DNA of 64,000 nucleotides from Aliirhizobium smilacinae (GTDB taxonomy: Bacteria; Pseudomonadota; Alphaproteobacteria; Rhizobiales; Rhizobiaceae), in NCBI RefSeq assembly GCF_006335145.1, contig NZ_VDMN01000001.1:186001-250000 (forward strand), written 5' to 3'. Of the stretch, positions 17,409 through 26,972 are shown piece by piece; the stretch's first letter is position 1, and every line of letters begins with the position of its first letter. A program made the translations under genes and the position numbers. The notes under the pieces are model-generated. The model made no database searches. It was not told the DNA's origin and saw only the letters and a program-made list of their open reading frames with translations.

Positions 17409-18455
17409 ATGGACGACCACAGCAAACGATCTATCCCGGCTCCCATCGCCGGCGAACGCCCTACCCTGAAGACCATCGCCTATATGACGGGGCTCGGAAT
17501 CACGACCGTTTCTCGTGCACTGAAGGATGCTCCGGATATCGGTTCGGAAACGAAGGAGCGCGTGCGGCTGGTAGCACGGCAGCTCGGTTACCAACCGAAC
17601 CGGGCGGGTGTGCGACTGCGAACCGGCAAGACAAACGTGATCGCGCTCGTGCTGAGCATCGAGCAGGAGTTGATGGGCTTTACCAGCCAGATGGTACAGG
17701 GCATTTCGGAAGTACTGGGCGGCACCCAGTATCACCTCGTGGTGACGCCACATTCCTTCGAGAAAGATCCGATGGTGCCGGTTCGCTATATTCTCGATAC
17801 CGGCTCTGCAGATGGCGTGATCATCTCGCGCATGGAACCAGACGACCCGCGCGTACGTCTGATGACGGAGCGTAATCTTCCTTTCGTCACCCATGGACGA
17901 ACGGATATGGGAATCGCTCATCCGTTCCATGATTTTGACAATGAGGCCTATGTCTATCAGGCGGTGGAACGTCTTGTGCGGCGGGGACGTAGACGTATCG
18001 CGCTACTGGCGCCGCTCAGCCGGTTTTCCTATCAAATCCACAGCCGGATCGGCTTCGAACGCGGATTGACGGATTTTCAGGCGACCGAGGTTTCCATGGG
18101 GCGGATGACGACGGAAACACCGCTTGAAGAAATTCGCGCTTACGCCGAGCGTCTCTCCCGCCTTCCCGAGCCACCGGACGCGATTATCTCGCTCAGCGGA
18201 TCCGCCTCGATCGCGCTGGTTGCCGGTACCGAAGCTGCGGGACGTCGATTGGGAAAAGAGATCGATATCGTCTCGAAACAATCGGCCGAATTCCTGAACT
18301 GGATCAGGCCGGAAATGCTCACCGTGACGGAAGATGTGCGCCATGCGGGTCAGGAACTGGCCAAGGCCGTGCTGGCCCGCATCGACGGCGTAGCGCCCGA
18401 ATTGCTGCAGAGCATCGATGGCCCCGTCTGGTCGGAAATGGGACCGAAAGACTGA
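17409..18455 (+). CDS. LacI-family transcriptional regulator
   Basis: A 348-residue regulator. The N-terminal helix-turn-helix [27 protein letters not shown] and hinge helix ([22 protein letters not shown]) are followed by a periplasmic-binding-protein-like effector domain ([13 protein letters not shown] to the end). It is transcribed away from the sugar transporter operon and the two CTGNAACGTTNCAG sites lie between, so it is the likely local repressor released by a sugar from the pathway. A strong bidirectional terminator (18467-18496) separates it from gnd. Confidence 0.93.
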   Translation: MDDHSKRSIPAPIAGERPTLKTIAYMTGLGITTVSRALKDAPDIGSETKERVRLVARQLGYQPNRAGVRLRTGKTNVIALVLSIEQELMGFTSQMVQGISEVLGGTQYHLVVTPHSFEKDPMVPVRYILDTGSADGVIISRMEPDDPRVRLMTERNLPFVTHGRTDMGIAHPFHDFDNEAYVYQAVERLVRRGRRRIALLAPLSRFSYQIHSRIGFERGLTDFQATEVSMGRMTTETPLEEIRAYAERLSRLPEPPDAIISLSGSASIALVAGTEAAGRRLGKEIDIVSKQSAEFLNWIRPEMLTVTEDVRHAGQELAKAVLARIDGVAPELLQSIDGPVWSEMGPKD

Positions 18456-18466
18456 CAGGTGATGCG

Positions 18467-18496
18467 AAAAAGCCCGGCACTTGGCCGGGCTTTTTT
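18467..18496. terminator. bidirectional rho-independent terminator
   Basis: AAAAAGCCCGGC-ACTTG-GCCGGGCTTTTTT: a perfect GC stem flanked by A- and T-tracts. It works in both directions between the convergent lacI-type gene and gnd. Confidence 0.95.
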
Positions 18497-18516
18497 ATCT
18501 CGTTCGTGAACTTCGA

Positions 18517-19950
18517 TCAGGCGAAGTCGGCCAGACCGCTGCCCCAAGGGCCGTGATGCTTGTCGACGCCGTCGAGGCGGTCGAAGCCGTGGGCGCCGAA
18601 GAAATCGCGCTGGGCCTGGATCAGGTTGGCCGTGCCCCTGCCCCGACGGTAGGCGTCGAAATAAGAGAGAGCCGAAGTGAGCGCCGGAGCCGGAAGACCG
18701 TTCAGCGCCGCATAGGAGACGATACGGCGCAGCGCACCATCGGTTTCCTTGACGAGCTGCGAAAAGGCCGGCGTGACGATGAGGTTTGCCACGTTCGGGT
18801 CCTTGCTGAAGGCCGAGGTGATCTCATCGAGGAACTGCGAGCGAATGATGCAGCCGGCGCGCCAGATTTTCGCGATGGTCGGCATCGGCAGGTTCCAGCC
18901 GAATTCCTTGGAGGCTGCGGCCATGACCGCGAACCCTTGCGCATAAGCGCCGATCTTGGCGGCCAGCAATGCGAGTTCCAGATCGGCGAGGAAGGCCATG
19001 CCGTCCTTGGGACGTTCGACCAGAGCCGGTTTGCCGAGGATTTTTTCGGCGGCCTGGCGCTCTGACTTGAGCGAAGAGAGGACACGGCCGGCGACGGCGG
19101 CTTCGATCGCGGTCGCAGCGACGCCCATGTTCTGGGCCTCAATGACCGACCACTTGCCGGTGCCCTTCTGGCCGGCGCTGTCGACGATGACGTCGACCAT
19201 CGGCTTTCCGGAGATCGGATCGTTGGCCTTCAGCACCTTTTCCGAGATTTCCATGAGATAGGAATCAAGGCGGCCTTCGTTCCAGCGACCAAAGACGCCG
19301 CCGATTTCGGCTGCGCTCATGCCGAGGCCATCGCGCAGGATGCCGTAGATTTCGGCGATCATCTGCATATCGGCATATTCGATGCCGTTATGGATGGTCT
19401 TGACGAAGTGTCCGGCGCCATTTTCGCCGAGCCAGTCGACGCAGGGTTCGCCGTTGAACTTGGCCGAGATCGAGGTCAGGACCTTCTCGACGCGCTTCCA
19501 GCTGTCTTCGGTGCCGCCGACCATGATCGAAGGGCCATGACGCGCACCTTCTTCACCGCCGGAAACGCCCATGCCGATAAAGGTCAGGTCGCTGCCTTCA
19601 AGGCTCTTGAAGCGGCGCATCGTATCGCGGAAGTTGGCATTGCCGGCGTCTATCATGATGTCGCCGGAAGACAGGTATGGCTTCAGGAGTTCCATCTGCT
19701 GATCGACCGGATCACCGGCCTTGATCATGATGATGATCGGCCGCGGCGGGCGGATTGCCTTGATGAAATCTTCCATCGTTTCGCACGGAATGATCTGGCC
19801 CTGAAGAGCGCCTGCATCCGCGTAGAATTTCTTGGTGACTTCAGTCGTGCGGTTGAAGACCGCGATCTTGTTGCCTTTTTCAGCAATATTGAGGGAAAGG
19901 TTGGCGCCCATGACGCCAAGACCGATTAGGCCGATTTCTGCCTGTTCCAC
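18517..19950 (-). CDS. gnd: 6-phosphogluconate dehydrogenase (decarboxylating)
   Basis: A 477-residue enzyme of the pentose phosphate pathway: 6-phosphogluconate + NADP to ribulose 5-phosphate + CO2 + NADPH. The Rossmann motif IGLIGLGVMGANLSLNIAEKG opens the protein. Substrate motifs are GVSGGEEGARHGPSIM, HFVKTIHNGIEYADMQ (Lys and Asn of the active site) and KGTGKWSVIEA. The start is GTG 19950 with GGAGG upstream; an upstream frame extending 60 codons lacks family similarity. It is monocistronic, between a terminator and the ccoS end. Confidence 0.96.
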   Translation of the reverse strand: MEQAEIGLIGLGVMGANLSLNIAEKGNKIAVFNRTTEVTKKFYADAGALQGQIIPCETMEDFIKAIRPPRPIIIMIKAGDPVDQQMELLKPYLSSGDIMIDAGNANFRDTMRRFKSLEGSDLTFIGMGVSGGEEGARHGPSIMVGGTEDSWKRVEKVLTSISAKFNGEPCVDWLGENGAGHFVKTIHNGIEYADMQMIAEIYGILRDGLGMSAAEIGGVFGRWNEGRLDSYLMEISEKVLKANDPISGKPMVDVIVDSAGQKGTGKWSVIEAQNMGVAATAIEAAVAGRVLSSLKSERQAAEKILGKPALVERPKDGMAFLADLELALLAAKIGAYAQGFAVMAAASKEFGWNLPMPTIAKIWRAGCIIRSQFLDEITSAFSKDPNVANLIVTPAFSQLVKETDGALRRIVSYAALNGLPAPALTSALSYFDAYRRGRGTANLIQAQRDFFGAHGFDRLDGVDKHHGPWGSGLADFA

Positions 19951-20068
19951 GGGAGGAGCCTCCGATTGTGTTGCGCCTTCTTTTGGCACCGCAGCGACTG
20001 GGGGGCAAGGGACCGATTGTCTAAATCGGCCACATTGTGCATTTGTCTGACCCCATAATTCCAGCTCA

Positions 20069-20221
20069 TCAGCCGGGGCGATCCTCACCATCGTCGATGA
20101 TGCGCCAGGCGGCGCCATCGAGATCATCATACTGGCCGTTCTTCAGCGACCAGAGGAAGGCTGCAAGCCCCAGTCCACCGAGGAAGAGCGCGACCGGGAT
20201 GAGATAGATGAGCATGTTCAT
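20069..20221 (-). CDS. ccoS: cbb3 oxidase maturation protein CcoS/FixS
   Basis: A 50-residue single-span membrane protein, MNMLIYLIPVALFLGGLGLA..., ending with the CcoS signature SLKNGQYDDLDGAAWRII. It is required to insert heme b and copper into CcoN. The ATG at 20221 overlaps the TGA of ccoI (ATGA), so it is translationally coupled and is the last gene of fixGHIS. The open frame extends upstream inside ccoI, but only this C-terminal 50 residues is the gene. Confidence 0.93.
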   Translation of the reverse strand: MNMLIYLIPVALFLGGLGLAAFLWSLKNGQYDDLDGAAWRIIDDGEDRPG

Positions 20222-22497
20222 GCCGCGCGCATCTCCTCTTTCGCGGACGGCACTGACGGCTCCGTCCGCGGCAGCAGGTCTTCGGTACGCACCCGGTTCA
20301 GCCGCAGCGCGTTGACGACGACGATGATCGACGAAGTCGACATAGCCACGGCCGCAATCAGTGGCGTAGCATAGCCGGCCAATGCAATCGGCACGGCGAT
20401 GATGTTGTAACCGATGGCGAGTGCGAAATTCTGCCGGATCAGGTGGCCCGCACGGCACGAAATATCGATCGCCAGGGCAACGGAATTGAGGCTTTCGTGC
20501 ATGAAGACGAAATCGGCTGCCTGACGGCCGATATCGGCGGCGGTGGCGGGCGCCATCGAGACATGCGCCGCGGCAAGCGCCGGTGCGTCGTTGATGCCAT
20601 CGCCGACCATCAGCACCTTGCGGCCCTCATCGGCAAGCGAGGCGCAATAATCGGCCTTGCCCTTGGGCGAGATTTCCGCCTTCCAGCGGGCGAGGCTGAG
20701 CTGATCCGCCAAGGCCTTTACCGGCCCGATCCGGTCGCCCGATACGACGGCGACGGGCATGCCGTCGTGTTCGAGCGTGCGGATGGCCGCAGATGCATCC
20801 TGGCGCAGTGCATCCTCGAAACGAATGCAGGCGACTTCCTGGCCATCGCGCGACAGCATGACTTCGAGGTCGGTGTTTTCGCTGCCAGTCGTCTCGCCGC
20901 AAGCAAAACGACGGTTGCCGAGCCGGTAGAGACCCTCGGCGCGGCGTGCCTCAAGCCCGCTTCCGGGGATTTCGATCACGTCGTCGAACAGCGGGAAAGG
21001 GCCTGCGGCGACGGCGCAAATCGCGCGCGAGAGAGGATGGCGGGAATGGGCGGCAAGGCCGGCAGCGAGAGACAGGACGGGACCCGGGATATCACTGCCG
21101 TTGACGAGACGCGGGCGGCCGAGCGTCAGCGTTCCGGTTTTGTCGAAAACGACGCTGTCGGCCTGGGCGAGCCGCTCCATGGCCGAGCCGTCCTTGACCA
21201 TTATGCCGTTCTTGAACAGGCGGCCGGCGGCCACGACCTGCACGACCGGCACGGCAAGGCCGAGCGCGCAGGGGCATGTGATGATCAGGACCGCGATGGC
21301 GATCAGCATGGCGCGCTTCCAGTCGCCGCCGGCAAGGCCCCAGGAGACGAAGGCGGTGAGTGCCAGAAGGTGGACGGCGGGCGAATAAAACTGCGCGGCG
21401 CGGTCTGCGAGCCGGCGATACCCGGCCTTGGCGCCTTCGGCCACTTCCATCAGGGTGATGACCTCAGCAAGGAAGGATTCCTTTGCGGTGGCGGTCACCT
21501 TGATGACGAGCGAGCCGGTGAGGCTCAGCGTGCCGGCATGCACGATGGCACCGGGAGCGACCGCCTGCGGCACGCTTTCGCCGTTGACGATCGAGACGTC
21601 GAGATCGCTTGCACCCCATTCCACTGTGCCATCGACGGGGATGCGCTCGCCGGCTGCGATGGCGACGCGGTCACCCGGTTTTACATCCTCGACAGGGCGA
21701 TATTCGCGTGTTCCGTCGTCGGCCAAAACCATGGCACCGCGCGGTGACAGGCGTGCGAGGCCGCTGATCGCCGCCCTCGCCCGGTCGCGCATGATGTGGT
21801 CGAGCGTGCGGCCGATCAGCAGAAAGAACAGCAGCGAGACGGTCGCATCGAACCAGGCGTGTTCGCCGTGATGCATGGTTTCCCATAGCGAGACCGCATA
21901 GGAGAGCGTGATCGCCAATGCGATCGGCACGTCCATGTTGGTGCGGCCGCGTTTCAGCACGGCCCAGGCGGAGGCATAAAAGAAACGGCCGCCATAGATC
22001 AGCGCGGGCGCGGCGATGAAGGCCGAAATCCAGTGAAACATGTCTCGTGTGGCATCATCGGCGCCGGACCAGACGGAAACCGACAGAAGCATGATGTTGG
22101 CGGCGGCAAAACCGCAGAGGGCCACGGCACGCACGAGATCGCGCTGCAGCTTGTCGCCGTCATCCAGCGAGGCATCGAACAGATAGGCGTCGTAACCGGT
22201 AGCCGCTGTGATCGAGCCGACGAAATCGGCCGGATCGACAGCCGGCTCATCGGGTTTCTGGTGCCAGACGATCGAGACGCGTTTGGTCGAGAGGTTGACG
22301 CGGGCCTTCTCCACCGAGGGCATGGCTTTCAGCGCGTTCTCGATCGAGACGATGCAGGCGCCGCAATGGACGCCCGGCACGCTCAGATCCACCTGCCGCC
22401 TGCCCTCGCCGAGTTCACGGCTTGCCAGCAGCATTTCTTCCGAAGACGGTGCGGATCTGACGATCTCGCCTTCCGATCCGGGTGCACAGCAGCTCAT
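20218..22497 (-). CDS. ccoI: copper-translocating P1B-type ATPase for cbb3 oxidase assembly
   Basis: A 759-residue P-type ATPase (FixI). The N-terminal heavy-metal domain carries VHCGACIVS (C45, C48), with a further CC at residues 3-4. Membrane helices follow. The ion-binding CPC is at 408-410 (ITCPCALGL), the phosphorylation motif DKTGTLT at 452-458, and the hinge GDGINDAPALAAAHVSMA near the C-terminus. It exports copper for assembly of the CcoN copper centre. It is third in fixGHIS, overlapping ccoH and ccoS by 4 bases each. Confidence 0.96.
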   Translation of the reverse strand: MSCCAPGSEGEIVRSAPSSEEMLLASRELGEGRRQVDLSVPGVHCGACIVSIENALKAMPSVEKARVNLSTKRVSIVWHQKPDEPAVDPADFVGSITAATGYDAYLFDASLDDGDKLQRDLVRAVALCGFAAANIMLLSVSVWSGADDATRDMFHWISAFIAAPALIYGGRFFYASAWAVLKRGRTNMDVPIALAITLSYAVSLWETMHHGEHAWFDATVSLLFFLLIGRTLDHIMRDRARAAISGLARLSPRGAMVLADDGTREYRPVEDVKPGDRVAIAAGERIPVDGTVEWGASDLDVSIVNGESVPQAVAPGAIVHAGTLSLTGSLVIKVTATAKESFLAEVITLMEVAEGAKAGYRRLADRAAQFYSPAVHLLALTAFVSWGLAGGDWKRAMLIAIAVLIITCPCALGLAVPVVQVVAAGRLFKNGIMVKDGSAMERLAQADSVVFDKTGTLTLGRPRLVNGSDIPGPVLSLAAGLAAHSRHPLSRAICAVAAGPFPLFDDVIEIPGSGLEARRAEGLYRLGNRRFACGETTGSENTDLEVMLSRDGQEVACIRFEDALRQDASAAIRTLEHDGMPVAVVSGDRIGPVKALADQLSLARWKAEISPKGKADYCASLADEGRKVLMVGDGINDAPALAAAHVSMAPATAADIGRQAADFVFMHESLNSVALAIDISCRAGHLIRQNFALAIGYNIIAVPIALAGYATPLIAAVAMSTSSIIVVVNALRLNRVRTEDLLPRTEPSVPSAKEEMRAA

Positions 22498-22988
22498 TTT
22501 TTTGCTCCATGCACGGAGACACGCTCCGCATGATGCAGGATGCGCTCGCCGCCGCGTTCGGCTATCGCTTCGACGATCCAGTGTCCCGGCAGGATCTGGC
22601 GGGAGGCGGCGAAGACGCCCTGCCCTTCGGCCACCATTTCGATGCTGAAATCCTGATGTTCGCCGACCGGGCGCTTGAAGTTCAGGACGAGGCGATCTGT
22701 CGCGACCGGCTGGCCATCTGCGCCGAGAACTTCGTAACGGACACCGTCTGCTGTAACTGCGAGCCTGCCGTTGACGCCGGTTGCGGCAAGCGCTCGCGCC
22801 TGGGCGACCTTGCCGTTGAACTGCTGACTGGCGACATAGGTATTGGGGACGACAAGCCCGCTCCAGCTGGTAATGGCGTTATAGGCCATGAAGACATTGA
22901 CCGAGATGATCGTGCCGAAGAAGAGCACCATCACGCCCGCCATGTGCCAGCCCGTGAAAACGAAGCTCTTTTGCGATGCTGTGCTCAT
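22494..22988 (-). CDS. ccoH: cbb3 oxidase assembly protein CcoH/FixH
   Basis: A 164-residue FixH protein with one N-terminal membrane span (GWHMAGVMVLFFGTIISVNVFMAYNAITSWSGLVV) and a periplasmic immunoglobulin-like domain. The motif SWSGLVVPNTYVASQQFN is typical of the family. It works with CcoI in oxidase assembly. The start overlaps the ccoG stop (ATGA) and the stop overlaps the ccoI start. Confidence 0.94.
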   Translation of the reverse strand: MSTASQKSFVFTGWHMAGVMVLFFGTIISVNVFMAYNAITSWSGLVVPNTYVASQQFNGKVAQARALAATGVNGRLAVTADGVRYEVLGADGQPVATDRLVLNFKRPVGEHQDFSIEMVAEGQGVFAASRQILPGHWIVEAIAERGGERILHHAERVSVHGAKK

Positions 22989-24571
22989 CTTTTGCCTCCT
23001 GGTACGAAGAAATTAGCCGAATAACTGTTGTGCTCATTGCTGGAGCGGTCTTCGGCAATGAAATGGAAGGATGTTTCGGTTTTTGCCTGATCCCGTGGCA
23101 ACGTGACGTAGACCTTCAGAGCCATTGCCTTGTCCGGCGGCACTTCGATGGCAAATGTCCGTCCCGGCACGTCGGTCATGCCGATGATCTTCATCGTCGC
23201 GTCCGGCACGCCGTCGAGCGACAGCATGATCGTGCGCGGTTCGGGGATCATGTTGAGTAGACGGACCGTATAACCGTTGCGGATCGAACCATCCGATTCC
23301 ATGACGAATTGCGGGTTGCGGTCATGGAGCACGTTGATCTCCAGCCGGTCGCGGGACATCAGTGCCACGACGAGACCGATGCCGACCGCCGTCCAGACGC
23401 CCATGTAGAGCAGCGTGCGTGGCCGGAGCAAAATCTTCCAGTCGAAATGGCGGATACCTTCGACGAAACCACCATCCGGCTTGCGGGTGCGGGTGGGATC
23501 GATCGGCTGCGTGCTACCGGCCGTCGCCAGTGCCATGTTGGTGTCGTATTCGTCGAGCGTGGCATAAGCGATCAGGCCGCGCTCCTTGCCGATCTTGTCC
23601 ATCACGCCATCGCAGGCGTCGATACAGAGTGCGCAGGTAATGCAGGCCATCTGCTGGCCGTCGCGAATATCGATGCCCATGGGACAGACCGCGACGCAGG
23701 CGTTGCAATCGACGCAATCGCCGACGATCTGCCCGCTGGCAGCCGCCTTCTTGGCGTGGCGGCTGCGCGGTTCGCCGCGCCAGTCATTATAGGTCACGAC
23801 CAGCGAATGCTCATCGAGCATGGCGCCCTGGATACGCGGCCAGGGACACATGTAGATGCAGACTTGTTCGCGCATCAGCCCGCCGAGCAGATAGGTCGTG
23901 GCGGTCAGGATGGCGACGGTGGAATAGGCGACAAACGCGGCCTGACCGGTGATGAAATCGAAGGCGAGCGACGGCGCATCGGCGAAATAGAAAATCCAGG
24001 CGCCGCCGGTTGCGATCGCAATGGCGATCCATATGGCATGCTTGGCGACCCGCTTCGAGATCTTGTCAACCGTCCACGGGCCGGCATCAAGCTTCATCCG
24101 TGCGTTGCGGTCGCCTTCGATGAAACGCTCGACGACCAGGAACAGATCGACCCAGACCGTCTGGGGACAGGCATATCCGCACCAGGCGCGACCAACGGCC
24201 GAGGTCAGCAGGAAGAGGCCGAAGCCGGCCATGACCAGAAGGCCCGCGACGAAGATGAATTCCTGCGGCCAGATCTCGATGAAAAAGAAATAGAAACGCC
24301 GGCTGGCGAGATCTACAAGCACAGCCTGATCGGGCGCGTAAGGACCACGGTCCCAGCGTATCCACGGCGTGAGATAATAGATACCGAGCGTGACAAGCAT
24401 CACCAGCCATTTAAACTGGCGGAATCGTCCCTCGGCCCGCTTGGGAAAAATCTTCTTGCGCTTTTCGTACAGCGGCTGGCGTTTTTCGCCGGGCGAATGA
24501 ACCGCCTTGACATCAATCCGTTCGACAGATGCATCGCTTGAGGCAACGCTTTCGGCGGTATAGAGATTCAT
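22985..24571 (-). CDS. ccoG: cbb3 oxidase assembly ferredoxin-like protein CcoG/FixG
   Basis: A 528-residue membrane protein with polyferredoxin signatures: GRAWCGYACPQTVWVDLF, and two 4Fe-4S clusters CVDCNACVAVCPMGIDI and CITCALCIDACDGVM. At least four N-terminal membrane spans are followed by a C-terminal immunoglobulin-like periplasmic domain. Members reduce Cu(II) for the cbb3 copper centre. Start 24571 (MNLYTAES) is preferred over 24604 because GGAA precedes it at good spacing. It is the first gene of fixGHIS; a FixK/FNR box centred 58 bases upstream (24623-24636) predicts microaerobic induction. Confidence 0.95.
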   Translation of the reverse strand: MNLYTAESVASSDASVERIDVKAVHSPGEKRQPLYEKRKKIFPKRAEGRFRQFKWLVMLVTLGIYYLTPWIRWDRGPYAPDQAVLVDLASRRFYFFFIEIWPQEFIFVAGLLVMAGFGLFLLTSAVGRAWCGYACPQTVWVDLFLVVERFIEGDRNARMKLDAGPWTVDKISKRVAKHAIWIAIAIATGGAWIFYFADAPSLAFDFITGQAAFVAYSTVAILTATTYLLGGLMREQVCIYMCPWPRIQGAMLDEHSLVVTYNDWRGEPRSRHAKKAAASGQIVGDCVDCNACVAVCPMGIDIRDGQQMACITCALCIDACDGVMDKIGKERGLIAYATLDEYDTNMALATAGSTQPIDPTRTRKPDGGFVEGIRHFDWKILLRPRTLLYMGVWTAVGIGLVVALMSRDRLEINVLHDRNPQFVMESDGSIRNGYTVRLLNMIPEPRTIMLSLDGVPDATMKIIGMTDVPGRTFAIEVPPDKAMALKVYVTLPRDQAKTETSFHFIAEDRSSNEHNSYSANFFVPGGKR

Positions 24572-24622
24572 CGGAACATTCCTTCGTCCCATGCCTTTTC
24601 CCACCGCGCGGCCCTATATTCC

Positions 24623-24636
24623 TTGACGCAAGTCAA
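24623..24636. promoter_or_regulatory. FNR/FixK box between ccoG and SRPBCC gene
   Basis: TTGACGCAAGTCAA is a perfect dyad fitting TTGAY-N4-RTCAA. Its centre is 58 bases from the ccoG ATG and 71 bases from the divergent SRPBCC ATG. Assuming a class II site at -41.5, start points fall inside both leaders, so it may serve both directions. Confidence 0.85.
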
Positions 24637-24700
24637 GCCACGCGGCATTCGCAGACTGGTTCGCGCTTCCGCCCATGCCGGCGACAGAACGGAGATCACC

Positions 24701-25105
24701 ATGACCCCAATGCCTGCGCGCATCATTCATCTGACGATCGACAGGCCCTGGCGTGACGTCTATACATTTGCTGCCCAGCCGGAAAACATGCCCCGCTGGG
24801 CTGCGGGCCTCGCCTCCGGCTTGAGCCGCGAAGGCGAGGACTGGATTGGCGACGGCGGCTCGATCGGCAAAATCCGGGTACGGTTTGCACCCGAGAACGA
24901 TTTCGGCGTCATGGATCACACAGTCACGCTTCAGACCGGTATCAGCGTCGAAAACGCCCTGCGGGTCGTACCGAATGGTGACGGTGCGGAAATCATGTTC
25001 ACCCTGCTCAGACAGGCGGGAACGGACGACCAGGCTTTCGAGACGGATGCCGAGGCGATCCTTAAAGACCTCAGCACCCTGAAGGCTATTCTCGAAAAGT
25101 CGTAG
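24701..25105 (+). CDS. SRPBCC-domain protein (START/polyketide cyclase fold)
   Basis: A 134-residue soluble protein. ITLTIDRPWRDVYTFAAQPENMPRWAAGL-like N-terminal features (here HLTIDRPWRDVYTFAAQPENMPRWA) mark the SRPBCC ligand-binding fold, which has a hydrophobic cavity. ATG 24701 follows GGAGATCACC; a longer frame from 24623 starts inside the FNR box and is unlikely. It lies on the opposite strand between fixP and fixG, an unusual insertion into the otherwise continuous oxidase region. Sharing the FNR box suggests low-oxygen expression. Ligand and role are unknown. Confidence 0.8.
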   Translation: MTPMPARIIHLTIDRPWRDVYTFAAQPENMPRWAAGLASGLSREGEDWIGDGGSIGKIRVRFAPENDFGVMDHTVTLQTGISVENALRVVPNGDGAEIMFTLLRQAGTDDQAFETDAEAILKDLSTLKAILEKS

Positions 25106-25141
25106 CCACCCACGCGCGCGCCGTCTTGAAAGAAGATTGAT

Positions 25142-25201
25142 GGCCGGGATCCGAGGATCCCGGCCCCGAGAGAGTTTCCGACCTGAACGGCCTGAAACTC
25201 T
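25142..25201. terminator. bidirectional terminator region between SRPBCC gene and ccoP
   Basis: GGCCGGGATCC-GA-GGATCCCGGCC (25142-25165) is a perfect palindrome with an 11-bp stem. A second stem AGAGTTTC/GAAACTCT (25171-25178 / 25194-25201) follows and overlaps the ccoP end. The two convergent genes end here; no long T-tract is seen. Confidence 0.6.
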
Positions 25202-26063
25202 ACTCCCCGCCCCCCAGGGAATGGACATAGACAGCGAGCTGCTTGACGGTGACATCACCAAGACGAGTGGTCCAGGCTGGCATGACGCCATGCTTCGGTG
25301 CGCGAATCTGGCCTGCGATCTGCTCTTCGCCATGCACTTTCAACCAGATAGCGTCAGCAAGGTTCGGGGCGCCAAGATCACGATTACCCTCGGCATTTTC
25401 GCCATGACAGGATGCGCAATTATCAAGGAAAACCTGCTTTCCCGGCTCGACCATCGAAGGATCCCGTGGGTTCCCCGTCAGGCTGACGACATAGGCTGCG
25501 GCCTGACGGATTTCTTCGGGCTGAAGCACATCGGCGAAAGCCGTCATTTCTCCGATACGGGTATCAGGATCGACGGCATCGCGAATGCCATGCGCGACCG
25601 TCTGGTAGATCGCATCCACGCTGCCGCCCCAGAGCCAGTCGTCGTCGTTCAGGTTCGGGTAACCTTCTCCACCGGCTGCGCCGGTGCCGTGACAGGGCGT
25701 GCAGTTGACGCGGAAAGCCGCTGCACCACCCGCCGTGGCGAACTGGTTGAGTTCCGGATTGGCGATGATTTCCTCCGGCGTTGCGGCCGCAAGCTTTTCG
25801 AGGATCGCACCTTGAGCCGTTTTCGCGGCCGCCAGTTCGGTCACAAGTTCGCCACGGCTGGAATAGCCAAGAACACCGCGGGTTGCATCATTCACCAGCG
25901 GCCATGCCGGATAAAGGATCGTGTATCCGAGAGCCCATACGATGGTGGCGTAAAACGTCCATACCCACCAACGGGGCATGGGGTTGTTCAGTTCGCGGAT
26001 GCCATCCCACTCGTGACCGGTGGTTTCGACGCCGCTGATCTCATCGATGTGTTTGTCCGCCAT
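25200..26063 (-). CDS. ccoP: cbb3 cytochrome c oxidase subunit III (diheme)
   Basis: A 287-residue FixP. An N-terminal membrane helix (RWWVWTFYATIVWALGYTILYPAWPL) is followed by two c-type heme domains with CTPCH at 121-125 and CASCH at 216-220; Met ligands lie downstream in each. It passes electrons from the bc1 complex or cytochrome c to CcoO/CcoN. It is last in fixNOQP, 1 base after the ccoQ stop. The N-terminal DEISGVETTGHEWDGIRELNNPMPRWW is typical. Confidence 0.96.
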   Translation of the reverse strand: MADKHIDEISGVETTGHEWDGIRELNNPMPRWWVWTFYATIVWALGYTILYPAWPLVNDATRGVLGYSSRGELVTELAAAKTAQGAILEKLAAATPEEIIANPELNQFATAGGAAAFRVNCTPCHGTGAAGGEGYPNLNDDDWLWGGSVDAIYQTVAHGIRDAVDPDTRIGEMTAFADVLQPEEIRQAAAYVVSLTGNPRDPSMVEPGKQVFLDNCASCHGENAEGNRDLGAPNLADAIWLKVHGEEQIAGQIRAPKHGVMPAWTTRLGDVTVKQLAVYVHSLGGGE

Positions 26064-26064
26064 C

Positions 26065-26217
26065 TTAGTCCTCCTTCAGAGGGATCTGGGCGGCCTCGTT
26101 TGCATGAGACTTCGAGCCCGGGCGCAGGGTGAACAGAATGACGCCGGCAAAGAAAAGGGCCATGGCAAGCAGCCCCCAGCTATCGGCGAATTGGCGGAGT
26201 GCGGTATAGGTTTCCAT
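26065..26217 (-). CDS. ccoQ: cbb3 oxidase subunit IV CcoQ/FixQ
   Basis: A 50-residue protein beginning METYTALRQFADSWGLL, with a single membrane span (LLAMALFFAGVILFTL) and a short charged tail ending PLKED. It has the usual size and position between ccoO and ccoP. GAGGAGG lies 8 bases before ATG 26217. CcoQ stabilises the core complex. It is too short for standard frame cut-offs and easily missed. Confidence 0.93.
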   Translation of the reverse strand: METYTALRQFADSWGLLAMALFFAGVILFTLRPGSKSHANEAAQIPLKED

Positions 26218-26229
26218 ATCGCGCCCTCC

Positions 26230-26961
26230 TCAGCGGTAACCGGTTGTGTCGTCATAGGTCGAGAAATCGACCAGCGTGCCGAGCATCTGGAGATAGGCGA
26301 CCAGCGCGTCCATTTCGGTCAATTTGGCCGGGTTGCCGTCGAAATCGCCGACCTTTGCCTTCGGATAGCGGGCCAGCAAAGCGCTGGTATCGGCATTGGG
26401 ATCCGCCTGTGCCTTCAGATCGGCATTCGCCTCGGCAATCATCTCGTCGCTATAGGGAACGCCGACGGTGCGATTTGCCTTGAGGTCCATAGAGATGTCG
26501 GTGATTTCCAGCGGCGTTTCCTTCAGGAAGGAATAGCTCGGCATGACCGATTCCGGCACGACATCACGCGGCTCGACAAGGTGCTGAACGTGCCATTCGT
26601 TGGAATAACGATCGCCGACGCGGGCCAGATCAGGCCCGGTCCGCTTCGAACCCCACTGGAACGGATGGTCGTACATCGATTCCGCCGCAAGGCTGTAATG
26701 ACCGTAACGTTCCACTTCGTCGCGGAACGGGCGGATCATCTGGCTGTGACAGACATAACAGCCCTCGCGGATGTAGATGTTGCGCCCGGCAAGTTCCAGC
26801 GGCGAATAGGGCCGCATCCCGTCGACTTTCTCGATGGTGTTTTCGAGATAGAAGAGCGGTGCGATTTCCACGATGCCGCCGATCGAGACGACGAGCAGCG
26901 AACCGACCAGAAGAAGCGTGGCATTTCGCTCGATGAATTTGTGTTTATCGAGAAGAGACAT
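26230..26961 (-). CDS. ccoO: cbb3 cytochrome c oxidase subunit II (monoheme)
   Basis: A 243-residue FixO. One N-terminal membrane anchor ([25 protein letters not shown]) precedes the heme c motif CYVCH at residues 68-72 in [31 protein letters not shown] contributes to the Met-ligand region. Second gene of fixNOQP, 11 bases after ccoN. Confidence 0.96.
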   Translation of the reverse strand: MSLLDKHKFIERNATLLLVGSLLVVSIGGIVEIAPLFYLENTIEKVDGMRPYSPLELAGRNIYIREGCYVCHSQMIRPFRDEVERYGHYSLAAESMYDHPFQWGSKRTGPDLARVGDRYSNEWHVQHLVEPRDVVPESVMPSYSFLKETPLEITDISMDLKANRTVGVPYSDEMIAEANADLKAQADPNADTSALLARYPKAKVGDFDGNPAKLTEMDALVAYLQMLGTLVDFSTYDDTTGYR

Positions 26962-26972
26962 GTGTCAGCTCC

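Noticed and set aside
19951..20130. N-terminal extension of 6-phosphogluconate dehydrogenase by 60 residues
   Set aside because: The extension lacks family similarity, and GTG 19950 has a good ribosome site.
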